A stretch of 9,147 bases of DNA, from contig CADAPN010000071.1 in NCBI GenBank assembly GCA_902789835.1, positions 1 to 9,147 on the forward strand, written 5' to 3'. Source of the stretch: Oscillospiraceae bacterium (GTDB lineage: Bacteria; Bacillota_A; Clostridia; Oscillospirales; Oscillospiraceae). Both the position numbers and the translations under genes were made by a program. Under the pieces are notes generated by a model, which saw only the letters and a program-made list of their open reading frames with translations, was not told the origin of the DNA and did no database searches. The stretch's first letter is position 1. Each line of letters starts with the position of its first letter. Below are positions 1 to 6,517 of this stretch, in pieces.

Positions 1-83
1 CCCTCGGCCGAAGCACAGGTCATCGGCGCGGCGGCCAGAGCCAGAACCAGCAGAACTGCAAGGATTTTTCTGACACGTTTCAT
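1..83 (-). CDS. Secreted protein, 5' end only; probable ABC substrate-binding protein
   Basis: Only the first 27 codons are inside the window; the gene runs off the left edge. The start is ATG at 83-81, preceded by a strong ribosome binding site, CGGAGGT (97-91), with a 7-base spacer. The visible peptide is a typical signal sequence: a basic N-terminus (MKRVRK), a hydrophobic core of Leu/Val/Ala (residues 7-19), and an Ala-Ser-Ala site at residues 24-26 that fits signal peptidase I. Cys23 is present, but the preceding Pro-Met-Thr is a poor lipobox. It follows the last ATPase gene of a Dpp/Opp-type importer by 52 bases on the same strand, which is where a family 5 solute-binding protein is often found. 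The role as extracytoplasmic receptor is inferred from that context; no binding domain is visible. Confidence 0.7.
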   Translation of the reverse strand, partial: MKRVRKILAVLLVLALAAAPMTCASAE

Positions 84-112
84 TTTGTTTACCTCCGTTT
101 CAAATATGTCAA

Positions 113-127
113 CGGGGACGCTCCCCG
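113..127 (-). other. Small intergenic hairpin between ATPase and binding-protein genes
   Basis: CGGGGA (113-118) and TCCCCG (122-127) form a 6-bp GC-rich stem with a 3-base loop. It lies between the stop of the second ATPase gene and the ribosome binding site of the secreted protein. No T-run follows in the direction of transcription, so it is not a classical terminator. A stem here could act as a processing or stabilising element that sets binding-protein expression apart from the rest of the operon; that role is inference. Confidence 0.35.
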
Positions 128-135
128 ATGAACAC

Positions 136-1098
136 TCACAGGAAACACGCCACCTGGCGTCCGCCCGCATCCTTCAGCGGCGGCACCGTCTCCCGGCACT
201 CCGGCTTGGCGTGCGGGCAGCGCGGTGCAAAGGGGCAGCCGGCCGGAAGATGGATGGGGCTCGGCACCTCGCCCTCGGGAAGCTGGGGACGCTGCAGGCG
301 GGCCTGGATCGGATCCGGAATCGGGATCGCGGACATCAGAAGCTTTGTATAGGGGTGGATCGGGTGCTCGCAGATCTCATCCGCCGGTCCGATCTCCACC
401 AGCCCGCCCATGTACATCACGCCGATGCGATGACTGATATGCCGCACCATGGTCAGGTCGTGGGCGATGAAAAGATAGGACAGTCCCTTTTCGTCCTGAA
501 TCCGCTCCAGGAGGCTCACGATCTGCGCCTGGATGGAGACATCCAGCGCCGAGATCGGCTCGTCACAGACGATGAACTCCGGTTCCAGGGCCAGCGCCCG
601 GGCGATGCCGATGCGCTGTCTCTGGCCGCCGGAAAACTCGTGCGGATACCGCCGGATGTGATCCGGCTTCAGTCCCACCGTCTCCAGCAGTTCCTGTACC
701 CTCTCCCGCTGCTCGGATTCGCCGTGGGTCCGGTAGATCTCCATCGGCTCCGCGATCAGCTCTCCCACCGTGAAACGCGGGTTCAGGGATGCGTACGGGT
801 CCTGGAAGATCATCTGCATGCGGCGTCTCCACGGCCGCATCTGACGTTGGCTGAGCCCGGTGATGTCGGTTCCGTCGCACCAGATGCGCCCGGCGTCCGG
901 CTCCCAGACCTTCAGGATTGTCCTGCCCAGCGTGCTCTTGCCGCAGCCGGATTCTCCCACGATGCCCAGAGTTTCCCCCTTTTGAATTTCCAGCGTGACG
1001 CCGTTGACCGCATGGATCAGTGCTTTCCGGCCGAGGCTTCCGGTCCGGATCTGAAAATGCTTCTCCAGCCCCTCGACGCGGATGACGGGTTCAGTCAT
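136..1098 (-). CDS. DppF/OppF-type ABC transporter ATP-binding protein
   Basis: This is the second ATPase of a peptide/nickel/opine-class importer, 320 residues from the chosen start; it hydrolyses ATP at the inner membrane face as a heterodimer with its neighbour. All nucleotide-binding motifs are present: Walker [10 protein letters not shown] (48-56), Q-loop Gln99, signature FSGGQ (155-159), Walker B ending in Asp179-Glu180, and H-loop His213. The C-terminal oligopeptide-transporter extension carries four cysteines (C288, C294, C301, C318), the pattern that binds a [4Fe-4S] cluster in characterised Dpp/Opp ATPases. Start: an upstream GTG at 1107 is in frame, but ATG at 1098 sits 5 bases after GGGGTGA and gives the usual N-terminus MTEP, so it is preferred. 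From this start the gene overlaps the preceding ATPase by 8 bases, indicating translational coupling. Substrate is not deducible. Confidence 0.95.
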   Translation of the reverse strand: MTEPVIRVEGLEKHFQIRTGSLGRKALIHAVNGVTLEIQKGETLGIVGESGCGKSTLGRTILKVWEPDAGRIWCDGTDITGLSQRQMRPWRRRMQMIFQDPYASLNPRFTVGELIAEPMEIYRTHGESEQRERVQELLETVGLKPDHIRRYPHEFSGGQRQRIGIARALALEPEFIVCDEPISALDVSIQAQIVSLLERIQDEKGLSYLFIAHDLTMVRHISHRIGVMYMGGLVEIGPADEICEHPIHPYTKLLMSAIPIPDPIQARLQRPQLPEGEVPSPIHLPAGCPFAPRCPHAKPECRETVPPLKDAGGRQVACFL

Positions 1099-2161
1099 GG
1101 CGCTCACCCCGCTCTCTGTCCTGTGCGGCCGTGAGCTCCGCCGCCTTTTCCCTGCACCAGAGCCAGCAGGCCGCGCTGTGCTCCCCGCCGAAGGCGGTCT
1201 CCGCCGGAAAATAATCCCGGCAGATCTTCATCGCCTCGACGCAGCGCGCCGCGAACGGGCATCCGGACCCCAGGTGCAGCAGGTCGGGCGGCGTACCCGG
1301 GATGGACGTAAGCGTGCCCCGGGCGCTTTTCCCTCCGGGACCGGTCCGGCGGGAGACGCTCTTCAGGAGTCCCGCGGTATACGGGTGCTTTGTTTCGTAA
1401 AAGATTTCATCCGCGCTTCCGGTCTCACAGACCTTTCCGCCGTAGAGCACCGCAATGCGGTCGCAGAGCGACGCCACAACCCCCAGGTCATGGGTGATCA
1501 TGATGACCGCGGTCCCGTTTTCCCGGGCCAGCCGCCGGATCAGCTCCAGGATCTGCGCCTGTACGGTGACATCCAGCGCCGTGGTGGGCTCGTCGGCAAT
1601 CAGCAGCTGCGGCTCGCAGGCCAGGGCCGAGGCGATGATCATGCGCTGTCGCTGCCCGCCGGAAAACTCGTAGGGATACTGCTTCATGCGCCGCTCGGGC
1701 TCCGAGATGCCGACTTTGCGCAGCATCTCGACGCCGCGCTGCCAGGCCTCCTTCCGGCTGCATGTTCCGTGCGCCGTGAGGCCCTCGGTCAGCTGTGTCC
1801 CGATGGTGAGCACCGGGTTGAGATAGGTCATCGGGTCCTGAAAAATCATCCCGATGCGATTGCCGCGGATGGCGCGGAGCATGGCCTCGTGCTGCTTCAG
1901 CGCGTCCCGGCCCGTGAGGCCCACGGGCGAGAGCTCCTGCCCGTCGAAAAGGATGCTGCCGCTGTCGATCTGTCCGTTTCCCGGAAGCAGTCCCAGGCAG
2001 GAGAGCATGCTGACGCTCTTGCCCGAACCGCTCTCCCCCACGAGGCCGAGGATCTCTCCCCGGTTCACGTGGAAACTCACATCCCGCAGGGCACGGACTT
2101 TTCCCTGTGCCGTGTCGAAGGACACCGACAGGTTCCGGATATCCAGGAGGCGTTCCGTCAT
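1091..2161 (-). CDS. DppD/OppD-type ABC transporter ATP-binding protein
   Basis: First ATPase of the importer, 356 residues, slightly longer than the usual roughly 330 because of a charged C-terminal tail (about 338-356). Motifs in order: Walker A GESGSGKS (42-49), Q-loop Gln108, signature FSGGQ (166-170), Walker B LLIADE (186-191), H-loop His224. After the ATPase core comes the peptide-transporter C-terminal domain with cysteines C301, C307, C314 and C332, spaced almost as in the partner ATPase and consistent with a [4Fe-4S] site. The start codon overlaps the stop of the preceding permease gene as ATGA (2161-2158), a standard coupling arrangement. It should form the heterodimeric motor with the downstream ATPase. 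The family covers dipeptides, oligopeptides, nickel, opines, glutathione and other small molecules, so the transported compound is unknown. Confidence 0.95.
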   Translation of the reverse strand: MTERLLDIRNLSVSFDTAQGKVRALRDVSFHVNRGEILGLVGESGSGKSVSMLSCLGLLPGNGQIDSGSILFDGQELSPVGLTGRDALKQHEAMLRAIRGNRIGMIFQDPMTYLNPVLTIGTQLTEGLTAHGTCSRKEAWQRGVEMLRKVGISEPERRMKQYPYEFSGGQRQRMIIASALACEPQLLIADEPTTALDVTVQAQILELIRRLARENGTAVIMITHDLGVVASLCDRIAVLYGGKVCETGSADEIFYETKHPYTAGLLKSVSRRTGPGGKSARGTLTSIPGTPPDLLHLGSGCPFAARCVEAMKICRDYFPAETAFGGEHSAACWLWCREKAAELTAAQDRERGERHD

Positions 2162-3075
2162 GCTCGCCTCCCCCTCGGATTCAGCGCCGTTTCCAGCCCC
2201 TCTCCGATAAAATTCAAGGAAAAGATCACAATGCAGATCACCAGCACCGGCCAGACCATCTGCATGGGATAGACGTTCATAAGCATCCTGGCGTCCTGGG
2301 CAAGCGTTCCGAGGCTCGCCATGGGAGCGGAAATGCCGATGCCGATAAAGCTCAGGAAGGCTTCGTTGAAGATTGCCTGCGGAATCATCAGCGTCACCGT
2401 AACGATCACCGGCCCCAGGCAGTTGAGCAGCAGATGGCGGAAGAGGATCCGCTTTCGGTCCGCCCCGATGACAAAGGCCGCCACGGCAAATTCCTGCTCC
2501 TTCAGGGTCATGACCTGGGACCTTACGATCCGCGCCATGTTGACCCAGCCGTTGACACAGATGCCCAGCATCACGCTGTAGACGTTGGAGCCGAAAATCA
2601 GCATCAGCAGGATCATGTAAATCATGGCCGGCACGGCATAGATCACATCGACAATGCGCATCATGATCATGTCCGTCCGCCCTCCGACATAGCCCGCGAT
2701 CCCGCCGTAGAGCACCCCGATCACAAGGTTCAGGGCCGTGGAGGCAAAGCCCACCATCAGGCTGACCCGCGTCCCGTACAGGACCCGGGTAAAGATATCC
2801 CGCCCCATCTGGTCCGTGCCGAAAAGATGGGCAGCTGAGCTCGGCTGGTTGCGGGCCATGGCGTCCATCCCGTCATAGGGATACGGGGACAGCCGCGGTC
2901 CGATCAGGGCCGCCAGGATAATCAGCGCCAGACAGATCAGGCCCATCAGGGCAAGCCGGTTTTTTGAAAACGCGTCCCAGACATTCCGTCCGAAGGATCT
3001 GGATTCCATCGCAATGAACTCCGTATCCCGGTCCTCCGGCGGCAGCGGGTCAAAGTATTCTTCGGGTTTCAGCAT
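2158..3075 (-). CDS. DppC/OppC-type ABC transporter permease
   Basis: A 305-residue inner-membrane permease. The N-terminus has the OppC-type cytoplasmic lead (about 1-38), followed by transmembrane segment 1 (about 41-60). The hallmark FGTDQMGRD of this subfamily is at 85-93. Further hydrophobic segments lie near 104-130, 145-162, 222-245 and 272-292. The cytoplasmic EAA loop that docks on the ATPase is recognisable around 195-215 (Glu195, Ala199-Ala200, Gly204, then a basic Ile-rich stretch). Length and layout match complete family members. ATG at 3075 is 18 bases after the stop of the preceding permease; the upstream GGGAAG is only a moderate ribosome binding site, so coupling to the upstream gene is likely. 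It pairs with the DppB-type protein to form the translocation channel. Confidence 0.95.
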   Translation of the reverse strand: MLKPEEYFDPLPPEDRDTEFIAMESRSFGRNVWDAFSKNRLALMGLICLALIILAALIGPRLSPYPYDGMDAMARNQPSSAAHLFGTDQMGRDIFTRVLYGTRVSLMVGFASTALNLVIGVLYGGIAGYVGGRTDMIMMRIVDVIYAVPAMIYMILLMLIFGSNVYSVMLGICVNGWVNMARIVRSQVMTLKEQEFAVAAFVIGADRKRILFRHLLLNCLGPVIVTVTLMIPQAIFNEAFLSFIGIGISAPMASLGTLAQDARMLMNVYPMQMVWPVLVICIVIFSLNFIGEGLETALNPRGRRA

Positions 3076-3093
3076 CTTATTCGTTCTTCCCGT

Positions 3094-4011
3094 TCATTCT
3101 GTCAGTTTGATTCTGGGGTCGATGAGCGCGCAGAGCAGGTCCGCAATCAGGTTGCAGACGATGATCAGCGACCCGATGAAAATTGTAAGCCCCATGACCA
3201 CCGTGTAGTCGCGGTTGGACACCGCCGTGACGAACTCACGGCCGATGCCGGGGATGGTGAAAATCGTCTCCACCACGAAGCTTCCCGTCAGGAGAAAGGC
3301 GATCATCGGCCCCGCCGCGGTGATCACCGGGATCATCGCGTTTTTCAGCACGTGCAGCATGGTGATGCGCTGGGGGGCGAGGCCCTTGGCCTTTGCCATC
3401 ACGACATAGTCCTGCTGCATGGCCTCGGAGAAGCTGGTCTTCACCAGGCGCGCGATCTGCGCCAGGGGATAGACCGCCAGCGCCGTCACCGGCAGCACAT
3501 AGTGCATCGGCGTCCCCAGGCCCAGCACCGGAAACAGCTTCAGGCGTACGCCGAAGACCAGCATCAGGATCAGCGCCAGCACATAGTTCGGCACGCTGAT
3601 GCCCAGCGTTGTTAAGGTCAGGATGGAGCCCCGGACAAACTCCCGCCCGGTCACCGCCATGCGGATCCCCAGCAGCGTTCCGAGCACCAGTGCCGCAAGA
3701 AACGCGATCCCGCCCAGGCGCATGGTGGTCGGCGCCTTCTCGACGATCAGCTCGCTCACCGAGACGCCCGACTTCTTGAAGGAGATGCCGAAATCGCCGT
3801 GCAGCAGGTTCACAAGATACTGCCCCAGCTGCTCCGTCACCGGCCGGTCAAGGCCGTAGTGGTGCATCATCTCCTCCTGATTGGAGGGGGTGAGATTGGC
3901 GATGTCAAAGGGATTGCCCGGCATCAGGTGCACCAGCAGGAAGGTCACCACGACCAGCGCCAGCAGCGTCACCAGCCCGATGCCGATGCGCTTGATCACA
4001 TACCTCAGCAT
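3094..4011 (-). CDS. DppB/OppB-type ABC transporter permease
   Basis: A 305-residue permease with the expected architecture: transmembrane segment 1 (about 8-29) running into the conserved MPGNPF (30-35), an extracytoplasmic region (about 36-95), then hydrophobic segments near 101-120, 130-155, 170-185, 228-248 and 272-296. The EAA loop is at about 196-222 (Ser-Glu-Ala at 195-197, Asp201-Tyr202, Ala206, Gly210), followed by Asn-Ala-Met-Ile-Pro. The C-terminus ends in the typical Leu-Ile-Asp-Pro-Arg. The start ATG (4011-4009) lies inside the last codons of the ferredoxin-like gene; the seven shared bases read ATGCTGA. This overlap fuses the transporter and the redox genes into one translational unit, which is the best sequence evidence that they serve the same compound. 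Confidence 0.95.
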   Translation of the reverse strand: MLRYVIKRIGIGLVTLLALVVVTFLLVHLMPGNPFDIANLTPSNQEEMMHHYGLDRPVTEQLGQYLVNLLHGDFGISFKKSGVSVSELIVEKAPTTMRLGGIAFLAALVLGTLLGIRMAVTGREFVRGSILTLTTLGISVPNYVLALILMLVFGVRLKLFPVLGLGTPMHYVLPVTALAVYPLAQIARLVKTSFSEAMQQDYVVMAKAKGLAPQRITMLHVLKNAMIPVITAAGPMIAFLLTGSFVVETIFTIPGIGREFVTAVSNRDYTVVMGLTIFIGSLIIVCNLIADLLCALIDPRIKLTE

Positions 4012-4310
4012 GCGCCGTCACACTCCGGCCGTTTCACCGGGACAAATTTCGCCTGGTTCATCAGGGGGTGGTTCAGGCGGATCGCGCCCTCCTTCTGCTT
4101 CGGGCAGACCATCACACAGCTTCCGCAGTAGTAGCACTCGCCGGGATAGAGCACCACGGGCGGCTTGCCCTTTTCGGGGTTCGGGATGAAAATGTCCACC
4201 TGGCAGATGTTCATGCAGCGGTTGCAGCCCACGCACACCGTCTCATCAAAGGTGATGGGGCGGGCGCTGGACGGGATCTTCGCCGCGGATAATGTAAAGT
4301 CAAAGTCCAT
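4005..4310 (-). CDS. 2[4Fe-4S] ferredoxin-like subunit partnered with the flavoprotein
   Basis: A small cytoplasmic iron-sulfur protein, 101 residues. Two complete CxxCxxCxxxC cluster motifs are visible: C26, C29, C32, C36 and C59, C62, C65, C69; the second is followed by Pro as in bacterial ferredoxins, while the first is followed by Gln. Two more cysteines sit in the C-terminal tail (C97 and the last residue, C101). It starts 3 bases after the flavoprotein TAA stop, with GGAGA (4325-4321) as ribosome binding site inside the end of the flavoprotein gene. The arrangement flavoprotein-then-dicluster-protein parallels AprA-AprB of adenylylsulfate reductase, but this protein is shorter than AprB (about 150 residues). 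The expected role, inferred from the pairing, is electron transfer between a cellular ferredoxin or similar donor and the FAD of its partner. Confidence 0.92.
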   Translation of the reverse strand: MDFDFTLSAAKIPSSARPITFDETVCVGCNRCMNICQVDIFIPNPEKGKPPVVLYPGECYYCGSCVMVCPKQKEGAIRLNHPLMNQAKFVPVKRPECDGAC

Positions 4311-4313
4311 CGC

Positions 4314-6269
4314 TTACCGGTCTCCGTATTTTTCATTGCGGGCGGCGACATAGTCCCCGTTCCGCTTCAGATATTCCGTCTCCAGATCGCCGAAGTAGCC
4401 CTGCGGGACCTCTCCGCGCACGATCTTATCGCCCTCGCGGCGGATGGTGATGAAGCAGCGGTCCCGCTCGGGGTCGGTCTCCGGACAGTCGCTCCGCTCA
4501 AAGCACAGCGGCTTCGAGGAGGACCGCCTCAGCAGGCAGGCGTTCAGGATCAGCTTGGAGACTTCCAGGATGTCCAGCACCTCATGCGTGCGCATCAGCT
4601 CATGGGGGTTGCGGCAGCTAAGCGCCGGCACCGCCTCGCGCTCATAGCTCTCCAGCAGGTCCAGGCCCTCGCGCAGCAGCTCCTCGCACTTGACCTCGCC
4701 GCAGTAGTTCTGCATGCACTTGCTGATGGCCATGTTGAGCTCGCGCCAGTCCATTCCGTCCTCGACGGCCATGGGGGCGTAGAGCCGCTTCTCCTCGGCG
4801 TCGATCTCGGCCGGGTCCGGCTCCGTCATGGACACCGTCTCCGCCCATTGAGCCGCCTTCCGCCCGGCGTAGTAGCCGGTGGCGCAGGCATAGCCGCAGC
4901 AGTCCGACGCAAAGAGCTGATCCCCCGCGGCATAGATGCCGTCCAGGTTTGTCTTCAGGTCCCAGTCCTGCATGATGCCGCCGGGCGCGCCGAAAAGCTG
5001 GCGCTCCTGTCCCAGGAAGGCCGCCGACTGCCAGCCGGTGCCGTAGCTCTGAAGCATGTGCTTCGTGGGGTCAAAGCCCCGCTCGGTGTAGTTCTGCAGA
5101 ATCGGGATCTTGGTCTTTCCCTCTTCGCCCACCATCAGGCCCCAGATGGCCCGGCGCTCGGTGTCCGGCATGCGGGACAGATCCGCGTAGAACGGAAGCT
5201 TGTAGCCCCGGCGCATCAGCTCGTCAAAGGGCAGGGTCTCCGGTCCGCGGTATTCGTACTTTGCCTCGTCGATCACGCCGCCCTTGAGGAAAAACTTCTG
5301 TCCGGGCGCGGGATAGTAGCGCTCCGACACCGTCTTGAGCTCGCGCCCGTCCCGGTCGGCATAGGGGATCTCAACCCCTCGGGCATCCACCATGGTCGCG
5401 GCGTACCAGGTGTTGTGGTTGTTGCCGGTACCGTAGGGCGGAAAGCTTCTGCCCGAGGCCGAGAACTCGCCCCGCACCGACTTCTCCATCATCGTGAATT
5501 CAATCCCCGCTCTCCAGCCCATCGCGTGGCCCGAGCCCACCGACTGCATCGGCCGGAACTCACACAGGCCCACCAGGTCCGGATTGAAGAGCCAGACCCG
5601 CGCCGGGCGCGACATGGCCAGGACCGTGGCCTTCGCCTTGAAAATCATGAGCTTTCCCGTGCGCACGTTCATGCCCACGGCGCCGACGCCCCGCTTCTTT
5701 CCGTCCACCGTCTTCGTCAGCAGGGCCGTTGCCTCCACGCGGTCGAAGACGCGCACGCCCAGCCGCCGAAGCTCCCGGTACAGGGCGGGCTTGAAGGTGG
5801 AGCCCCAGACCCGCAGGGTGAAGCGGTTCTGATAGTCATAGGCAAACAGGAGCCCCGTCTTCTCATCCCGGAACTCCGCACCGGCAAATTCCCCCTCGCT
5901 GTCCCGGATCTTCCCGCCGAAGTCCTCCAGGTCGAGCAGCCGGTCATAGCCCTCGCGGCATTCGATGTAATGCGCGATGCCGTTGGAGTATCCGTCCTGC
6001 TCCTCCACATAGGCCTCGGCGATCTCCTTCGGCGTCACGCGGGAGCAGGGGTTGCTGCAGGCCGATTCCCAGTGGTCAAAGCCGCTCCCGGCCGAGCCGC
6101 TGCGCTCCGTCGCGCCCTTCTCGACCAGGACGACGCGCTGTCCCCGCCGCGCGGCCGCGATGGCCGCAAAGCATCCGGCAAGGCCGCCGCCCAGGACCAG
6201 CAGATCGCTTTCAACTGTTTCCCTCACTCCGAATTCGTTCGGATAGGGCCATTCATAAACATTCATCAT
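4314..6269 (-). CDS. FAD-dependent oxidoreductase, fumarate reductase/AprA-like flavoprotein
   Basis: A 651-residue soluble flavoprotein without a Sec or Tat signal, so cytoplasmic. The FAD-binding Rossmann start GGGLAG is at 27-32 and the ribose-binding acidic residue Glu50 ends the second strand. ERSGSAGSG (55-63) occupies the isoalloxazine region; the covalent-flavin His of succinate dehydrogenase is missing, so FAD should be non-covalent as in AprA. The second FAD element GIYAAGD (444-450) is followed by a Cys-rich stretch (C457, C458, C462). The capping domain lies between, with SGHAMGWRAGIEFTMME (246-262) as in this superfamily. A helical C-terminal domain (about 485-600) contains HELMR (556-560), also seen in AprA-type proteins. 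Start: two ATGs in tandem; GGAG (6280-6277) is 7 bases before the first. First gene of the operon, directly coupled to the ferredoxin-like protein and importer. Substrate unknown; true APS reductase is unlikely given its neighbours. Confidence 0.9.
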   Translation of the reverse strand: MMNVYEWPYPNEFGVRETVESDLLVLGGGLAGCFAAIAAARRGQRVVLVEKGATERSGSAGSGFDHWESACSNPCSRVTPKEIAEAYVEEQDGYSNGIAHYIECREGYDRLLDLEDFGGKIRDSEGEFAGAEFRDEKTGLLFAYDYQNRFTLRVWGSTFKPALYRELRRLGVRVFDRVEATALLTKTVDGKKRGVGAVGMNVRTGKLMIFKAKATVLAMSRPARVWLFNPDLVGLCEFRPMQSVGSGHAMGWRAGIEFTMMEKSVRGEFSASGRSFPPYGTGNNHNTWYAATMVDARGVEIPYADRDGRELKTVSERYYPAPGQKFFLKGGVIDEAKYEYRGPETLPFDELMRRGYKLPFYADLSRMPDTERRAIWGLMVGEEGKTKIPILQNYTERGFDPTKHMLQSYGTGWQSAAFLGQERQLFGAPGGIMQDWDLKTNLDGIYAAGDQLFASDCCGYACATGYYAGRKAAQWAETVSMTEPDPAEIDAEEKRLYAPMAVEDGMDWRELNMAISKCMQNYCGEVKCEELLREGLDLLESYEREAVPALSCRNPHELMRTHEVLDILEVSKLILNACLLRRSSSKPLCFERSDCPETDPERDRCFITIRREGDKIVRGEVPQGYFGDLETEYLKRNGDYVAARNEKYGDR

Positions 6270-6302
6270 GGTTCTTCTCCGTCTTCTGAAAAAAGCTTCC
6301 CT

Positions 6303-6331
6303 ATTCTACTGCAATCTTTCTCATAACGCAA
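6303..6331 (-). promoter_or_regulatory. Probable sigma-A-type promoter of the flavoprotein-transporter operon
   Basis: On the minus strand TTGCGT (6331-6326) and TAGAAT (6308-6303) are separated by exactly 17 bases. The -10 matches the consensus at 5 of 6 positions, the -35 at 3 of 6. Upstream lies an A/T-rich stretch (about 6332-6370) that could serve as an UP element. Transcription would begin near 6296, leaving a leader of about 27 bases with the ribosome binding site at 6280-6277, too short for a riboswitch. An imperfect dyad centred on ATCGAT (within 6343-6357) just upstream could be an operator, but this is weak. Confidence 0.55.
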
Positions 6332-6380
6332 GACTTTTTCTGTTTAAATCGATAAAGTTTTTTTGCCTTTACGCCCACTT

Positions 6381-6408
6381 TCTCCTTCGGCAAAGAAACA
6401 GAAGGAGA
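6381..6408 (-). promoter_or_regulatory. Alternative hairpin competing with the terminator stem
   Basis: TCTCCTTC at 6381-6388 repeats the first eight bases of the terminator arm at 6427-6434. Both can pair with the same GAAGGAGA at 6401-6408. In the minus-strand RNA the middle segment can pair either with the earlier segment (terminator form) or with the later one (8-bp stem, 12-base loop). This is the geometry of a terminator/antiterminator switch. No ligand-binding leader or leader peptide is recognisable and the later segment follows the T-tract, which weakens a classical attenuation model. Confidence 0.3.
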
Positions 6409-6437
6409 CCCCCGTCTTCCGGGTTTTCTCCTTCTGT
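6388..6437 (-). terminator. Intrinsic terminator downstream of the PfkB-family kinase gene
   Basis: ACAGAAGGAGA (6398-6408) and TCTCCTTCTGT (6427-6437) are perfectly complementary over 11 bp, enclosing an 18-base loop that may contain an inner CCCG/CGGG pair. Read on the minus strand the stem is followed at once by the T-rich tail TTTCTTT (about 6397-6391). It sits 81 bases after the kinase stop and ahead of the next operon promoter, as expected for a terminator separating the two units. On the plus strand the T-run does not follow the stem directly, so the minus direction is favoured. Confidence 0.6.
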
Positions 6438-6481
6438 CGTATGATGCTTTTTTGCTCTTTCCCGGAGCCGGCCCGCCCGCA

Positions 6482-6499
6482 GCCGACCTTCGGGACGGC
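6482..6499 (-). other. GC-rich stem-loop just after the kinase stop codon
   Basis: GCCGACC (6482-6488) pairs with GGACGGC (6493-6499) apart from one A-A mismatch, closing a 4-base loop (TTCG on the plus strand, CGAA on the minus strand). It lies 19 bases beyond the kinase stop and has no T-run after it, so it may only protect the 3' end of the transcript. The remaining spacer between here and the terminator is GC-rich and shows nothing else recognisable. Confidence 0.3.
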
Positions 6500-6517
6500 G
6501 GACGTTCCTCTCCGCGC

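Noticed and set aside
107..112. A perfect -35 hexamer TTGACA on the minus strand before the secreted-protein gene
   Set aside because: No -10 sequence lies 16-18 bases downstream, and the start codon would fall immediately after the expected -10 position.
609..1675. Repeated sequence between the two ATPase genes (around 609-640 and 1641-1675)
   Set aside because: The similarity covers the ABC signature and Walker B codons of paralogous genes; it is conserved protein coding, not a mobile or regulatory repeat.
4005..6269. Genuine adenylylsulfate reductase (AprAB)
   Set aside because: The order and some motifs fit, but the iron-sulfur subunit is too short, the flavoprotein active-site region differs, and no ATP sulfurylase, Qmo or sulfite reductase gene is present; instead an importer follows.
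4584..6326. A 580-codon plus-strand reading frame opposite the flavoprotein gene, and similar long plus-strand frames at 85-1134 and 1082-2272
   Set aside because: Their translations are rich in Arg, His, Leu and Ala with no recognisable domain, and they lie antisense to genes with complete family motifs. They are the expected by-product of GC-rich third codon positions.
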